A DNA stretch of 64,000 bases from Favolaschia claudopus. Lineage: Eukaryota > Basidiomycota > Agaricomycetes > Agaricales > Mycenaceae. A program made the translations under genes and the position numbers. This document shows, piece by piece, positions 1 to 10,686 of the stretch (positions within the stretch are counted from its first letter, which is position 1; every line of letters starts with the position of its first letter). The stretch is from positions 310,001 through 374,000 of the forward strand of contig JAWWNJ010000048.1 in the NCBI GenBank assembly GCA_037176885.1, given 5' to 3'. The notes beneath the pieces were generated by a model that was not told the origin of the DNA, ran no database searches, and worked only from the letters and a program-made list of their open reading frames with translations.

Positions 1-628
1 CAGCGAGTAATTGGCAGGTGATACAGCCACAGAAGAACATAGGGTTAGCACAGTGAAGTCGCGCTTGTGCAAAATCCTCGAAAATCGAGCAAATGGTGGT
101 CCGGGTTCAAGGAAGGAGGTCACAAGTGACAAGTGACGAAACGTGATGATGGCCAATCAAATTTCCAGGTTTTGCTTCCTGCCACGACAGTAAACTTATC
201 CTGCTCCGTTCAAGACGCACAATGCCACAGACTTCAGCCAAATTCCTCTACCTCAACCTCTATTTTGCGCGATAACCTCGTAATATAGGATCAACTCGCA
301 CGCCGACTCGCACTCTCCCATCGTGCTCAGTGTGATGGCTGCACATAGATTGGTTTTCCAGTGAGATGTACGATTCGCGAGCCTTGCGGAATTGCCAACC
401 CCAAATCTCACCAGGCTTTTGTTTCGTGCACGGTTGCGAAGGTCTGGGTATGAAGAGGGAGGCGCAGCAATGAGCAAGCATACTGATTCTATTAGGATAT
501 CCGAAATTCGCTCCGTATTATCATCACACAACTCTTCGCTCTCTGACTTTCACCATTTTTTCTCAACCACCTCGACCCGCGCTGCTCTCTCGGCGCACAT
601 CGGGGGGGTTCAAATTTCAAAATGAATA
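1..628. other. Upstream region without a recognised gene
   Basis: Only short overlapping open frames are present on both strands, with no splice pattern joining them into a coherent protein. I see no RNA gene or repeat here. The right end leads into the promoter of the small gene at 797. Confidence 0.5.
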
Positions 629-752
629 TGACGTCACCCCGAACTCTCTCGCCGGGCCTCCCCGCTCCACCGACGATCATGATATCACGCCGCCCTCAGA
701 GTCTATGACGTTAGCCAGGAACGGCTTATCGCGATCTCAACACGCTATAAAA
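629..752 (+). promoter_or_regulatory. Promoter with CRE-like palindrome and TATA box
   Basis: A perfect TGACGTCA palindrome (the bZIP/CREB-type site) lies at 629-636, a related TGACGTTA at about 705, and a TATAAAA box at 746-752. The TATA box is about 50 nt upstream of the ATG at 797, a normal spacing for fungal RNA polymerase II promoters. Binding by a bZIP factor is inferred from the site alone. Confidence 0.55.
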
Positions 753-796
753 CGCCGCGTTAGAGTGGTGAGTTAGCCATTTTACTCCCCACAACC

Positions 797-1283
797 ATGT
801 CTCCCACTACCTCGCACACCGTGCGTCTTGCCTCCCCCTCCCTTTGTTCAATCGACTGACGACCGAATTTCGCAGACTGAGCCCACGACGACAACGAGCG
901 CCGTCGCTCCCCAACAAGCCGCCGCAACCTCGCCTGAAACTCAACCCCCTACAACCACCGAGGTATGCCTCCGACCTCTTTTCTTCTTCTATCCCAACCC
1001 ATCCCATCGATATCCCTGTCGAACAAATGTCACTCTTCTCCCCCCTACATACCACTCAAACCATCGAGCTCACACCTTGCAGACCTCCACCACCCACCAC
1101 AAAGAAAAACACGGTCTCGGTGCCCTCGTCGAAAAAATCGTGCACCCAACACACCACGGTGACCACACACATTCGCACACAGACACCGTCTCTGTGCCTG
1201 TTGCGCAGCCGGAGAAGCCTAGCGATGGGCTCGCGGGAGCGCATTTGGCACCGGGAGGGAGCGCTGTTGGTGGGATTTTGTGA
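797..1283 (+). CDS. Small disordered Thr/His/Pro-rich protein (about 103 aa, 3 exons)
   Basis: The start ATG at 797 follows a TATA box. Three exons fit exactly: 797-820, 876-962 and 1083-1283, joined by GT-AG introns in phase 0 (donors at 821 and 963). The first third of the protein is almost only Thr, Ser, Pro, Ala and Gln. The middle has a charged segment (His-Lys-Glu-Lys-His-Gly-Leu-Gly-Ala-Leu-Val-Glu-Lys-Ile) followed by a His/Thr-rich stretch, and the end is Gly/Ala-rich. No signal peptide, membrane segment or known domain is visible. The strong TATA box and compact small-exon structure suggest a short inducible protein of unknown function. A 151-aa open frame through the introns is less likely because it ignores three clean splice signals. 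Confidence 0.6.
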
Positions 1284-1605
1284 TTCGTTGGATAGTGAGG
1301 GATAGTGAGGTGCGTTATCTTCTTTGGAGGAATATTTCAACGAAAGTGACTGACTAGGGAGTGTTTTTAGTTCTTTCATGTGTCGCTCTGTATACGCTAT
1401 CGGATGGAATACCTTATCTATATAATTTTTTGCCGTTGTATCGCTGAATTGTATCTTGATTGAACCTCGTTGTCGTAGGATTGGAATTTGTTATCATAGA
1501 AATCGAGAAAGAATTCTGTATTGAGAAACGGGTGATCGATGAAGAGACCTTTCGAAAGAAAAGTAAATAGGGCGGTCCATGTATCTTTGACATACGCAGG
1601 TGACA
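1284..1605. other. Intergenic, no feature seen
   Basis: AT-rich 3' flank between the small gene on the plus strand and the cullin-like relic on the minus strand. No coding or structural feature is supported. Confidence 0.5.
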
Positions 1606-2368
1606 TCAGGCGGGAGGTGGGGATGTAATGCGCAGTTCCTTGAACTTGTCATCCAACAAGTCCTCCGAATTCAGTCGATTCCGGATACTCTCGATCTGCT
1701 CTTTATTTGGCCCGGCCCCTTCGAGACGCGGGCCGAGAGAGTCCAAGACGTTCTCTCTCCAGCTTCCCAATGCGAGCTGAATCGCACCTCTGTCAAGCAT
1801 TCTGTAGAACAAAAACGCGGGAGACGTACATTTCGAATGGTGACGATGTTTAAATGTCCCTCTGCGCGTTTGCGTAATACGTAATGCCTGTTGAGATAAT
1901 TCAAGAGGCGGTTGAGGACGGCTGTTCCAGAGGAGAAGCGGTCCCATTCCGTATCGTAGTACGATGCGAGTTCTCCATCGTCGCTGGTCGGAGCTGCCTG
2001 GAGGAAGTTGAAAGGATGCCAAGAGAGTCGGTGATATTACCAGTGAAGCAGTAGCTAAATACGCACCGAAGCAATTCGCTTGGTATGCTCGTCAAGGAAA
2101 TTTTGGACTTGGGTGTAAATTTGTGCTAGAGATATAAGTGGTAAGAGCAGAGTATGCACATGCGCCTGGAGTGAGTCCTCTTCCAAATACTCCAGCATAT
2201 CTACGCACCTTGACTCGCTTCAGAGGTCCCTTTAGCCTTGCCCTCGGCCACATAATTGAAGATCTTGGAATAAACGGCAGCATGGGCGGCGAATGTCAGG
2301 GGTTCGTTTCCGGTCAGTATTCCAGTCACTGTGGGTTCAAGGTCGGTACGCCAGAGTTCTTCAGCCAT
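1606..2368 (-). pseudogene. Truncated cullin-like N-terminal fragment
   Basis: Read on the minus strand, exon 2368-2209 begins MAEELWRTDLEP and ends in a segment resembling the cullin N-terminus (VYSKIFNYVAEGKAKG). Exon 2125-2067 follows (QIYTQVQNFLDEHTKR), then an exon from 1997 with the cullin-like signature of a Tyr-Tyr, a Glu-Trp-Asp and NYLNRHYVLRKRAEG. The phases of the first two introns fit. After NIVTIRN the matching continuation (LALGSWRENVL) lies in another frame, with no splice pair that joins them, and everything stops by 1606. Cullins are about 750 residues; here only about 230 remain, with no cullin-homology or neddylation region. I infer a decayed or truncated paralogue of a cullin-1-type scaffold. 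It could instead be a short expressed decoy if an unseen intron repairs the frame. Confidence 0.6.
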
Positions 2369-2719
2369 GGGGGATAGAGCACCCTGGACGAGATGGGAGG
2401 CGAGGACAAAGAATCAAGATGGTTGTGACTCACGTGGGTGAGTCAAATTGATGCCGAAGCCTGCCTGATCAATGATGACCGGAAGGTTCCGACGCACCTT
2501 GTCCTGTACCACCACCTTCCGCCCATCTTCAACGCCGTAAACTCGCGGACGGGCGGGGACATCGCATTTAATTCAACTTGGAGGACGCTCAGGTCTTTGG
2601 CAACATACCGGCCAAATTTCGAATTCTGGAGACCCAGTTCAGGTGGGCGGTCGGCGTGCATCGTGCCAGTGACTCACTGCCGCTCCAGCTTGGCTCTCAC
2701 CACCATTGATCATCGAAAA
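2369..2719. other. Divergent spacer between cullin relic and F-box gene
   Basis: A minus-strand frame between about 2570 and 2440 looks mildly protein-like (rich in Val, Arg and Asp). It cannot be tied to a start or to the cullin relic, so it may be a further piece of that relic. No plus-strand feature is seen before the ATG at 2720. Confidence 0.35.
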
Positions 2720-4026
2720 ATGCTCCCGCAAAACCCTTTCAACGTTCCAGAGCTACTCGATCTATGCATCTCTTGTCTTGAATCACCGTCCGATCTCATC
2801 TCATGTGCTCTGGTAGCGCGTTCATGGGTCCATCCTGCTCAATCCAGTCTTTTTCGCGCACCGGCGGAAGCAGACGATTTTTTCATCTCCCGAGATACTA
2901 TGGCGGAGAACCTAGCAGATACTCTAACAGCCTTTCCGTCACCTCATTCGATACGTTCGGGTTCTTCGCATCGAGCCTTCGTCTGACTTGTCGGGGTTTA
3001 CGTTACGTGGCTTGTGCGAAATCGCATTCACACACGTAGACATCTTGACCTTGAACCTCCATATCGTATTCAACCCGATCAACATCGAGCTGCTCGAGCC
3101 CGTCCTTCGGTTACCCACCTTGCGCCATCTGACGATGTATTCATCCAGCTGTTACGCCGATACAATGCGTGTCCTCACACTCTGCTCGCCCAGCATCAAG
3201 CATCTCGATCTTGAGTGTTGGTCTGGGTCTACAGAAGCGGTGCTTCCAGCGCCATCGGAGAGACAGGCTCCGCCATTCAGGCTCACGTCTCTCCAACTTT
3301 TCATTTCAGACGAGCTCGCCCCTTCTGAGCGTGCGTTGTGGTCATCTCCACTGCCTTTTGATGTTTCCGGCATCAAAGCTATCTCCACAGGGGTTGAGTC
3401 GCCATTTCCGTGGCATACCATCCGCAAAGATTCGATTCAGATTCTCGAGTTGAGTATGCAGGTGCGTATTCTCACTTCCACATCGCAAGATTTGTCTCAT
3501 CCAACGATGTAAATTTTAAAGGAGGATCAAAACCAACCATTCGATCTCAGTCTATTCCCCAACCTTCGCTATCTCTCCTTTCATAACATTCCAACACAAT
3601 TATCCCTGCTCCTTCCCACGTTGAAAACAATTCAGAAAACCAACACGCATTCTATTCATACCATTACGATCTCCCTGAGCACCAAGCCCACTGCGTGTGC
3701 GAAGCTAGACTCTCTCCTCGGAAAATTGGGCTCGCCGCTCGCTGCAGTTGAATTTGAATTGCGGGACAAGTTGACGGCGAGCGTGCAGAGATTGTTTCCG
3801 AAGTTGTTAGAGCAGAAGATGGTGAGATCCACCTTACAAATTATCCATTTATTGGCGGTTCAGCGTATTCATTTTTATTGCAGTTTCGCTCAATCTACCG
3901 CTCACCCTCACTAATCGAGGCTCGTTGGCGCGTAAGTCAATTCATGTTCCTCTTCTTTCAGTTCGAGAGATTGTAAAAGATTCTGATAATTACTCGTTGC
4001 CACAGGATCTCGTCGAGAGTGTATGA
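2720..4026 (+). pseudogene. F-box protein paralogue, frameshifted
   Basis: The N-terminus (residues about 8-45) is a typical basidiomycete F-box: Val-Pro-Glu-Leu-Leu-Asp, then a Ser-Pro-Ser-Asp-Leu turn, Cys-Ala-Leu-Val-Ala-Arg-Ser-Trp-Val and Ser-Leu-Phe-Arg. F-box proteins bind SKP1 and bring substrates to cullin-1 ligases. The frame breaks near 2937-2942. Downstream, a different frame continues with RYVRVLRIEPS and leucine-rich text to a donor at 3462. Further exons run from about 3523 to 3820 and 3892 to 3938, ending DLVESV-stop at 4026. The downstream paralogue at 4600 aligns across the break without a gap, so one extra base explains it. It is a pseudogene unless the base is a sequencing error. 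The intron after Lys-Met near 3820 has a GT donor where the paralogue has GC. Confidence 0.6.
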
Positions 4027-4599
4027 TATGTATGGGGAATATAAATCACCTACTGAGAAAGTATCTTTTCTGTTCATATGTACAGATTTCGCGAGATTTG
4101 CCCCGTTTTCGATGGCACGCATTATTGCGTGTCGGCATCATGTCAAGGTTGACGTTGCAAATTCAACGTTCAACCATGATCCTGCTGTCAATCGACTCGC
4201 CACGCCTAGGACCTCGAGTACTCTCAGAAGGTATGTATTTTTTGAGGGCTTCAACTAGTTTTGCACTTAAAAACAGCATGTACCTGAAATTTTGTCCCAA
4301 AAACAAGTTGAGCTCATTCGATAGAGAATCAAAACCTATTCATTTTTCATATAGAAAGTTTTGACACTTTTTCTGAAGTCCGCACCTTTTAAATGGCGGA
4401 CAGAAATCCATCAGCCAAAATGGCAACGGTTCGGCCCAGCCAGTAATTCAGTGGTCTTGTTCCGCAAGAGCACGTGAAGAATTACCGGATGGGGACGAGC
4501 CTACGCCAAGCCGTATGAGAATATTCATTCCCGGCTGAACATCTCAACATCTTCACATCCACATCTTCACCTCCTCCCACCACCTTGACTCCGCATCTC
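4027..4599. other. Spacer between the tandem F-box genes
   Basis: Two overlapping plus-strand frames occur around 4020-4360, but neither resembles a domain nor has convincing splice context. The last 100 bases are pyrimidine-rich, as is common just upstream of fungal start codons. Confidence 0.4.
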
Positions 4600-5883
4600 A
4601 TGGCAACGAAAAGCCCGTTGGTCGTCCAAGAACTTCTCAATCGTTGTATCGACTTTCTAGCTCTCAGTCGTTATTATACTCGGGATTTTGTCTCCTGCTC
4701 GCTCGTCGCACGTTCCTGGGTAGACGCGTCGCAAGCCAACCTTTTCCGAGCCCCCTCGTTCTTAGACTTAGACGATGACACTGTCAACGCCATTCCGGCT
4801 TTCTACCGAGCTCTCACAACTAATCCAGCCCTCGCTCGCTACGTTCGCGAGCTCACCCTTCCTCCCTCCTTGCCCCACGACCTCAGCAAGATCAATTTCA
4901 CTCGCCTCGAGCGTCTCTCCATCACAGTGAAGTATTCCGTCTCGGATGGGCTCGGGCGCCTATTATCCCTTCCTACCCTCCGCTACGTCTCCATCACCAC
5001 TACCACAGTGCCGTTCTCGCATTTCATCAATGCATGGTCGCTTTGCTCGCCTACGATCCAGCATCTGGAGTTGTGGTGTCAGAAGGGAGTGGGCGACGCT
5101 CCTCTATCCGAGGTTGACACAGGAAGAACCGTATTGATTCCCTTGAAATCATTTTCCTTGGATTATACATGCGACTTGGACTTTGATCTCACCTTACCTC
5201 AAAGCGTCTTCTTTCCCTTCGATTTCTCCACAGTCAAAGCCCTCGCAGTCGTTGTCCACGAGGAGATCCCGTGGAGCCTGATCCCGAGGTCTGAAGTGGA
5301 ATCTCTCGTGATCTACAGTCCAGTGAGCGCCGCCTCTTATCTGTAAAAGATAGTCACAATTGGGGCCTTAATGATCCACAGGCAGATGCCGCCCCCGACC
5401 TCGATCTCTCCTCGTTCCCCAAGCTCACCAACCTCCGGATCGACTGTCACGACTTCATTCTGTCCAACATACTCGAGATTTTGTCGACGATCTCTGCCTC
5501 ACAGCGCGTACACACTATTTCCTTGGTCTTTGGAGAAGATCTGGATTCCTACCCGGAGCTATGTGACGCCCTTGACACGGTCTTGTCTTCTCTACCCACA
5601 ACGCCTCTCCCTTGTGTTGAGCTCGAAGTGGACGATTGCACGGAAGAATTGAAAGATTCGTTCACGAAGTTAATTTCGAAGAATATGGCGAGTCCTTCAC
5701 CACTTAGTGATATCGGGGTGATTCATACTGACAAAAATTTAGTTGCGAGTTGTCCCGTACTTTGAAAATGAAGATGAGGCGGAAGGAGACCTGTGGTGGC
5801 GGGTAAGCGATTTCTATGTTGAATGTTGTTTCGGTAATTTTCGCTGACCCCACTCGTTGAAGAGGATTATAGATCGGTTATAA
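4600..5883 (+). CDS. F-box domain protein with leucine-rich C-terminal part (369 aa, 4 exons)
   Basis: Exons 4600-5322, 5382-5687, 5743-5802 and 5863-5883 join in phase 0 to 369 codons plus stop. Residues about 9-50 form the F-box (VVQELLNRCIDFL, then Arg-Asp-Phe-Val-Ser-Cys-Ser-Leu-Val-Ala-Arg-Ser-Trp-Val and Asn-Leu-Phe-Arg). The rest has irregular leucine-rich segments (RYVRELTLP, LERLSI, PTLRYVSI, HLELWC), the usual substrate-binding layout of basidiomycete F-box proteins. The expected role is substrate recognition in an SCF ubiquitin ligase; the substrate is unknown. The third intron uses a GC donor (GCGAGT at 5688) where the upstream paralogue has GT. The ATG at 4600 is preferred because it aligns with the paralogue's start. 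It is the intact member of a tandem pair. Confidence 0.8.
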
Positions 5884-6869
5884 ATGCTTCGAGCTGCAAT
5901 TCTTCGACTTCAGCATATTCAATCTGTTGCTTGTGTTTGGTTCCGAATAGTCACATCCCTTGTACACAGTCGTTTGCTTTGCCAGAAGATTTTGAGTTTG
6001 TTCCGATCTCCGGCGCCTACCTTTTTACCTTCCTCAGGTTCATCAGACTGTTGGATTCGGACCGTCACGTACGGTCTGCTGTAAGCTGGGGCTTCGATTC
6101 TCAGCCTAGCCATTTTTTTTTTCGTACGTTGCGAAACGCTGCGCTCAAACTTCAACAGTCTCGACCAGTTGGAGCCAAGTTGGAGCCCCCTTGGTCTCGA
6201 CGCGACTCGGCGTCTTTCGGCCGAATGCGAAATCCGAACATGATGCGACATCAATGTCACATCATGATGATCACATTTTGTGACAGGGAGGTGACTCACC
6301 TTTGCCCGCTCTTGCCTCCTTCTTGCTCGACCTCACCCCATAAACCACCTAGAGATGTCCCGATAACCTTCTTCTGTTACTCATTATCAATTTTTAGATG
6401 CTCACTGCATCGTATTTGTTTCTCCTAGTCCGATCGACCCCAGTCACGGTCGTTTTCACTGATTGGCAACCTGACGGGGACTCGTTCATCCGGGAACCTA
6501 AGTCGATTTGCTCTTTGAATTTTTCGTTGAGTTTCTAACAAAATGCTGCCACAGATGCTCGTCGTATCATTCTAAATTATAGTGAAATTTCCAGATTTTC
6601 TTGTCCACTACATCCAAGTATTTCAATCAATTATCGGTGAAAAACTATCCCCCAAACTGGTGGTGAGTTCGTCGGTTAGCGTCTGCCGGCATACTTTAGC
6701 TTTGGCTTTATTTGATGACATGTCACGGCGTCGTCGCCCCGGCTTGTCATGAACGACTACCGCTGGCCCCCTTTGTACCGTCCACCGACTCCCCAGTCCA
6801 GTTCCGTTCAGCTCAATCCAATCCCCACGCCACCGTCCTCGACCAGGTCCAGCCCTGCCCCGACTCAGG
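5884..6869. other. Intergenic region with one palindrome
   Basis: No supported gene. Overlapping frames of 126 and 165 aa on opposite strands between 5919 and 6428 look like chance openings in a fairly GC-rich stretch. A near-perfect 28-bp palindrome lies at 6239-6266. Confidence 0.45.
6239..6266. repeat. Near-perfect 28-bp palindrome
   Basis: The sequence reads CATGATGCGACAT, then two bases, then ATGTCACATCATG. It is self-complementary apart from one G/A pair position in each arm. It could be a dimeric transcription factor site or a chance palindrome. Confidence 0.5.
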
Positions 6870-7495
6870 ATGAGTTCGTTTGACTACTCTGCTCCCCATC
6901 TGTTCAGTACCTTGCTGATATTTTCACGTAGTCTCAGTGTCGACTCTGCTCGAGAGGAGGAACGCCGGCTCCGCAACGAGAAAGCACGGATCCGAATGGC
7001 GCGGTGTGTCGCATCTTCGTCAACATTGGGATGCATCCTCATCTCTTCTTATGCCCCCGTAGGAAGCGCGCGGAAATGAAACTGCAATCGCCAGAAGTAC
7101 AGGCCGAGTACGCACAGCGCGAGCGAGGATATATGACTACGTATCGAGCCAAGTCAGTGCTGTTCATCTGCTTTCTTCGGTGCGCTGACTCCTTCCCTTC
7201 TGTCTATGCAGAAACAAGGGAAAACTGCGGAAAGAGGAGACTATCCGGCGGCTTATGTGCGTGTTGTTCTCTCTTCGTTTGATTATCTTTGACACACATC
7301 TTCGCGTCCAGCCGGTATAAGGAGGAGCATCATCCGAAGGTGTTTGAAGCATATATAAATCTACGACGAGCCAACCGCCATCTGGCGCGTCTCAAGAGGG
7401 CCGCGCTCAACGCGCGCGGTGATGTTCAGCCGGAGCTGGATGAAGACGCGGATATATCAGATATAGAGTGGGCGGTTGCCCAGGCCGTCCTATAG
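6870..7495 (+). CDS. Small basic (Arg/Lys/Glu-rich) protein of unknown function
   Basis: Exons ending at 7003, then 7063-7152, 7212-7256 and 7312-7495 join cleanly (introns of 59, 59 and 55 nt) into 150 codons. The first exon may itself hide a 54-nt intron (6878-6931), giving 132 residues in the same frame. The product is helical and highly charged: repeated REEERR, NEKARIRMARKRAEMK and YRAKNKGKLRKEE segments, then an acidic tail (Asp-Glu-Asp-Ala-Asp-Ile-Ser-Asp-Ile-Glu). This composition suggests a coiled, nucleic-acid- or chromatin-associated protein, but no named domain can be assigned. There is no signal peptide or membrane segment. The consistent splice phases and lack of internal stops argue that it is real. 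Confidence 0.6.
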
Positions 7496-8255
7496 CTGTC
7501 GGTCGAAATTTACGCGTCTCTTGTTTGAATCAGATGTTCTCGTCCGATTTCTGGGCAATATCAAGTTTTTGCGAGTCATAATTTGGATTTAGTTCAACGA
7601 TCACATCCTCATTTTTCAAGAGATTCTCACTTATCTGCTGTATTTCGCGAGGAAATCGTTGGTGTTTCTAGCGTCCGTTGTAGGTCCCAGATCTTGTCTC
7701 CTGAACTGCAGGTTCACGACCTCTACGAATCCGTCCTTTTTTGGCCGCTGATCTGAAAACTTGGTTACGTGATGACGCGGTCACGTGATAACAGCTCGTG
7801 AAATCGCAAACACCTTTGAAGAGGCATAAATGAGTTCAGAGTTCATTTCTCCAAGGATCTGTGCAGACGTTCGCTTAGACCATGGCAGAATTGCTGTCAA
7901 ATCTGTCATCTGCGGCCTCCGTCTGTCAGGGTCTGGGATGCTGGAATGATCAAACTCCGTGAGCACAAGTTCAAAGTTGCAATCCCTTCAAAAAAGAACC
8001 ATCATAATCATGTCCCAATATGTCTTAAACCGACGGTAATCACTCCCTGAGCCACAGCAGTCACTACGAAGTAGATGCTATGTGCGGATCCACAATCCGT
8101 CAAAGCGTTCAATCGCAAAAGAAAGGAGAAATCACAAAGAACATCGGAGGGACAATAGCGAGTATCAATCAATCCATTGTTCGCCCAATTCGGGGCCTAG
8201 CCCCAGTGGCACCGGCCCGCGAATTCTTTGTCCGTTTTGCGAAGTGTCCACAGGC
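7496..8255. other. Intergenic, no gene seen
   Basis: Stop-rich in all frames. It contains two ACGTGA-type motifs near 7768 and 7783 (TTACGTGATGACGCGGTCACGTGA), an inverted pair resembling bHLH/E-box sites. Binding is only inferred. Confidence 0.4.
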
Positions 8256-8262
8256 TATAAAA
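8256..8262 (+). promoter_or_regulatory. TATA box
   Basis: TATAAAA in a GGCTATAAAACGAGC context, about 125 nt upstream of the ATG at 8387. The long 5' leader is pyrimidine-rich, as usual in basidiomycete promoters. Confidence 0.5.
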
Positions 8263-8386
8263 CGAGCAGCCCTCGCATCAAACAACCAGCAACATACCTT
8301 TCTCAGTGCTACCACGACATCCAGCCACTCGGCTCTTACTCTTGCTAGATCTCCCTCCTACGCTCGCCCTCATTACACAAACCACC

Positions 8387-9712
8387 ATGCCTAAAGTGAC
8401 ATCGATATCCACTCCCGCAAACGCGACGCGTCGTTCCTTTGGGCCCTTCAGCGACGTGAGTCGTCATGGCATTTTTCCACACGTAGCTTACCGGTGTTTC
8501 AGGCAACGAACACCGTCGATGCTAGTGCTCTCACTCTCCTCCAGCAATTGAAGGAACAACCCATCTCTCGACGCGAGCAACGTCTCCGCTCGAAGAGACT
8601 GCGGGCCAAATCCGACTCTAGGCCCCACGCCACCCAACGAGAATGCGAGGTAAGCTGTTCATGGGGTCGTCTATTCTTGTGTTAACGCGCTTCCTACAAG
8701 ATTCGTCTTGACGTCGTCGAAACTAAGGTAGCACCGGCTACCGTCGTGCCACCGGTGCCTGCAACCTGCGATGAAACTAAAGTGAGATTCATTCCGCCAG
8801 ATATTCGCGATTCGTTGGCTCACCTATATCCACAGAACGAGTCTGAAGTCCGCGTCGTATCGGAGCCATCGACCTGCGAGGATCCCAAGGTGAGTTATTC
8901 TCTTCCCTATATTGATTGGCCTTCAGTTCACTTACAATCGTATCGACTCAGACTGCGCCTGCTGCGAGCGACAACACAGAGCTCGACGGGGATGGTCAGC
9001 TCGCGATTTACAACATCGATATGGCGGATGTGAAGTACGAGCCGTGGTCGCACCCGGCTGGATACACCGTGAGTTGTTGTTCGCGTAGTAAACCCGTCGT
9101 GCGCGCCATTGATGATGATTATGATTTCACCCCAGGGCTACAACGACCCCGCAATAGAGCTGCCATTCGAGTCGGCCGCGGTCCCACCTATTACTCGGTG
9201 AGCCTTCAAGCTAACTGCACCACGTCGCCACTCACTAACGATACGATATGATTCAATCTCTTCCCATCCGCTCCCAGAACGAGTTAGAAGTGGAACTCGC
9301 ACCTGTGCAGCAGCACATCCCACCCCCACCCCTCTCCTACATCTCCATCCCATCCGCAAACATCCTCATTCCCATCCACCCCACCTGCGCTCTCTACTCC
9401 TGCCCCTGCTGCGTCGCTCCCGACGGCGCACACCTCCTCCCCCGCCTCATCGTCCGCATCCTCCCCGGCGCGCCGAAGCCGAAGTACTACCTTGGCCCCG
9501 ACGGTCAGCGCGTCTTCGAGGCCTGCTCGCGCGCGGACGTCCTCCCGCCTGAGATGCCTCGCTCCGACTTGGAGGAGTTCTACGGCGTCAGCTACTACGG
9601 CGATGAGAACTGCGCGGGGTATGCGATGAGTAGCGCTGGACCGATTGAGGTGCTGACGTTCCAGGGTGGGGTGGGGTATCCTGGCGCGTCGTACATCTAC
9701 TACGGCGTCTAG
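8387..9712 (+). CDS. Seven-exon protein of unknown function with a Pro/Cys-containing C-terminal domain
   Basis: The ATG at 8387 opens exon 8387-8455, followed by 8503-8649, 8701-8781, 8836-8889, 8952-9068, one from 9136, and 9278-9712. All introns are phase 0. The donor of the sixth exon is uncertain: GTGAGC at 9198 gives the wrong phase, whereas a weak GTCCCA at 9181 keeps the frame and gives about 315 aa. The N-terminal third is basic (SRREQRLRSKRLRAKS). The middle has short repeated units ending in Thr-Cys-(Asp/Glu)-(Glu/Asp). The last exon encodes a folded-looking domain of about 145 residues with CALYSCPCC and a Gly/Tyr-rich end. The basic and acidic blocks suggest a nuclear protein, but the family is not recognised. 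Confidence 0.6.
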
Positions 9713-10686
9713 ATGACGATGCAGCTTCGCTTCCGACGGAGCTGTCTTTGAAGATTTTTCTCCGAGCGGTGTCTCACATGCAGCGCTCCAACCCACCTAA
9801 TAGAGTACCTAATATGGATGGTAAGTATCCTTGCTTTATTCTCGTCTCCTATGGACAGGAAAAATACCTACAAAATCCGCAAAAAAATATTCTCCCTCAT
9901 CGATATCCTTCGTTGTGTAATTGTATACCGCACATGTACATCCTGTCGACGTCTGTTTGATTGGTAGATGACTTGTATAATGATAGCCTCACCCGTTCGG
10001 CGGACTTCGTCGAAAAGCGGGGATTCGCTCTGTGTATTGAAATTCCTTCGAGAGAGCAGACTGAGTAGGATCTGAATTATGAAGACGCGGGACAAGGAAT
10101 CGTTCATTAGAAGGACTGAGGCATTCAAGCGGCAATAATTTACTCGCATGCATCCTGCAGACGGGTTAAGTATCGATATCTCGTCGCTCGAACGTCGTCT
10201 TTGCCTCATCTGTAGTTCCACCCTTGAACAACGGGTCCAGCTGGTTGTCGGCGGCCAACATGACCTTCAAATGTAAAGAGTAACATGGACTTCGGGTATG
10301 GAGCATAAGTGGAACGAAGCAACCAGAAAACCAGAAAAGCGAAACGAGATGGTGGAGGGAAGCAAGTCGGAAGCAAGTGATGGGCGGCATTTGCCGCTGA
10401 TCCCGATGATGTGACTTCGTGACCGACGCCTCTTGTCCGCCACCACCACCACAACTTCCAAAATCTCGGAACTGAAATTCATTCTTCGTGTCCCGCCCGC
10501 ATACTCTCCTGTTTCGCCATCCCTCATCCTCCCACACGTTTCGTTGCGCTCCCGAAGCCCGAGTCAATGCCAAGCCTCGGTGGAAAGGATTCCTCATGAC
10601 CTCAGCGAAATGACATCAGCGTTTCTTTTTTAAACGCGCCCCGAGACGACAGTCACTCAAACTCATCCCCGTCTCCTCCCACCACG
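9713..10686. other. Intergenic, no gene supported
   Basis: Minus-strand open frames between 9868 and 10597 have no domain, no consistent splice sites and biased composition. The segment 10430-10680 is pyrimidine-rich and is probably the promoter of the gene at 10687. Confidence 0.4.

Noticed and set aside
9284..9796. 170-aa minus-strand open frame
   Set aside because: Antisense shadow of the last exon of the gene at 8387-9712, caused by GC-rich codon use.
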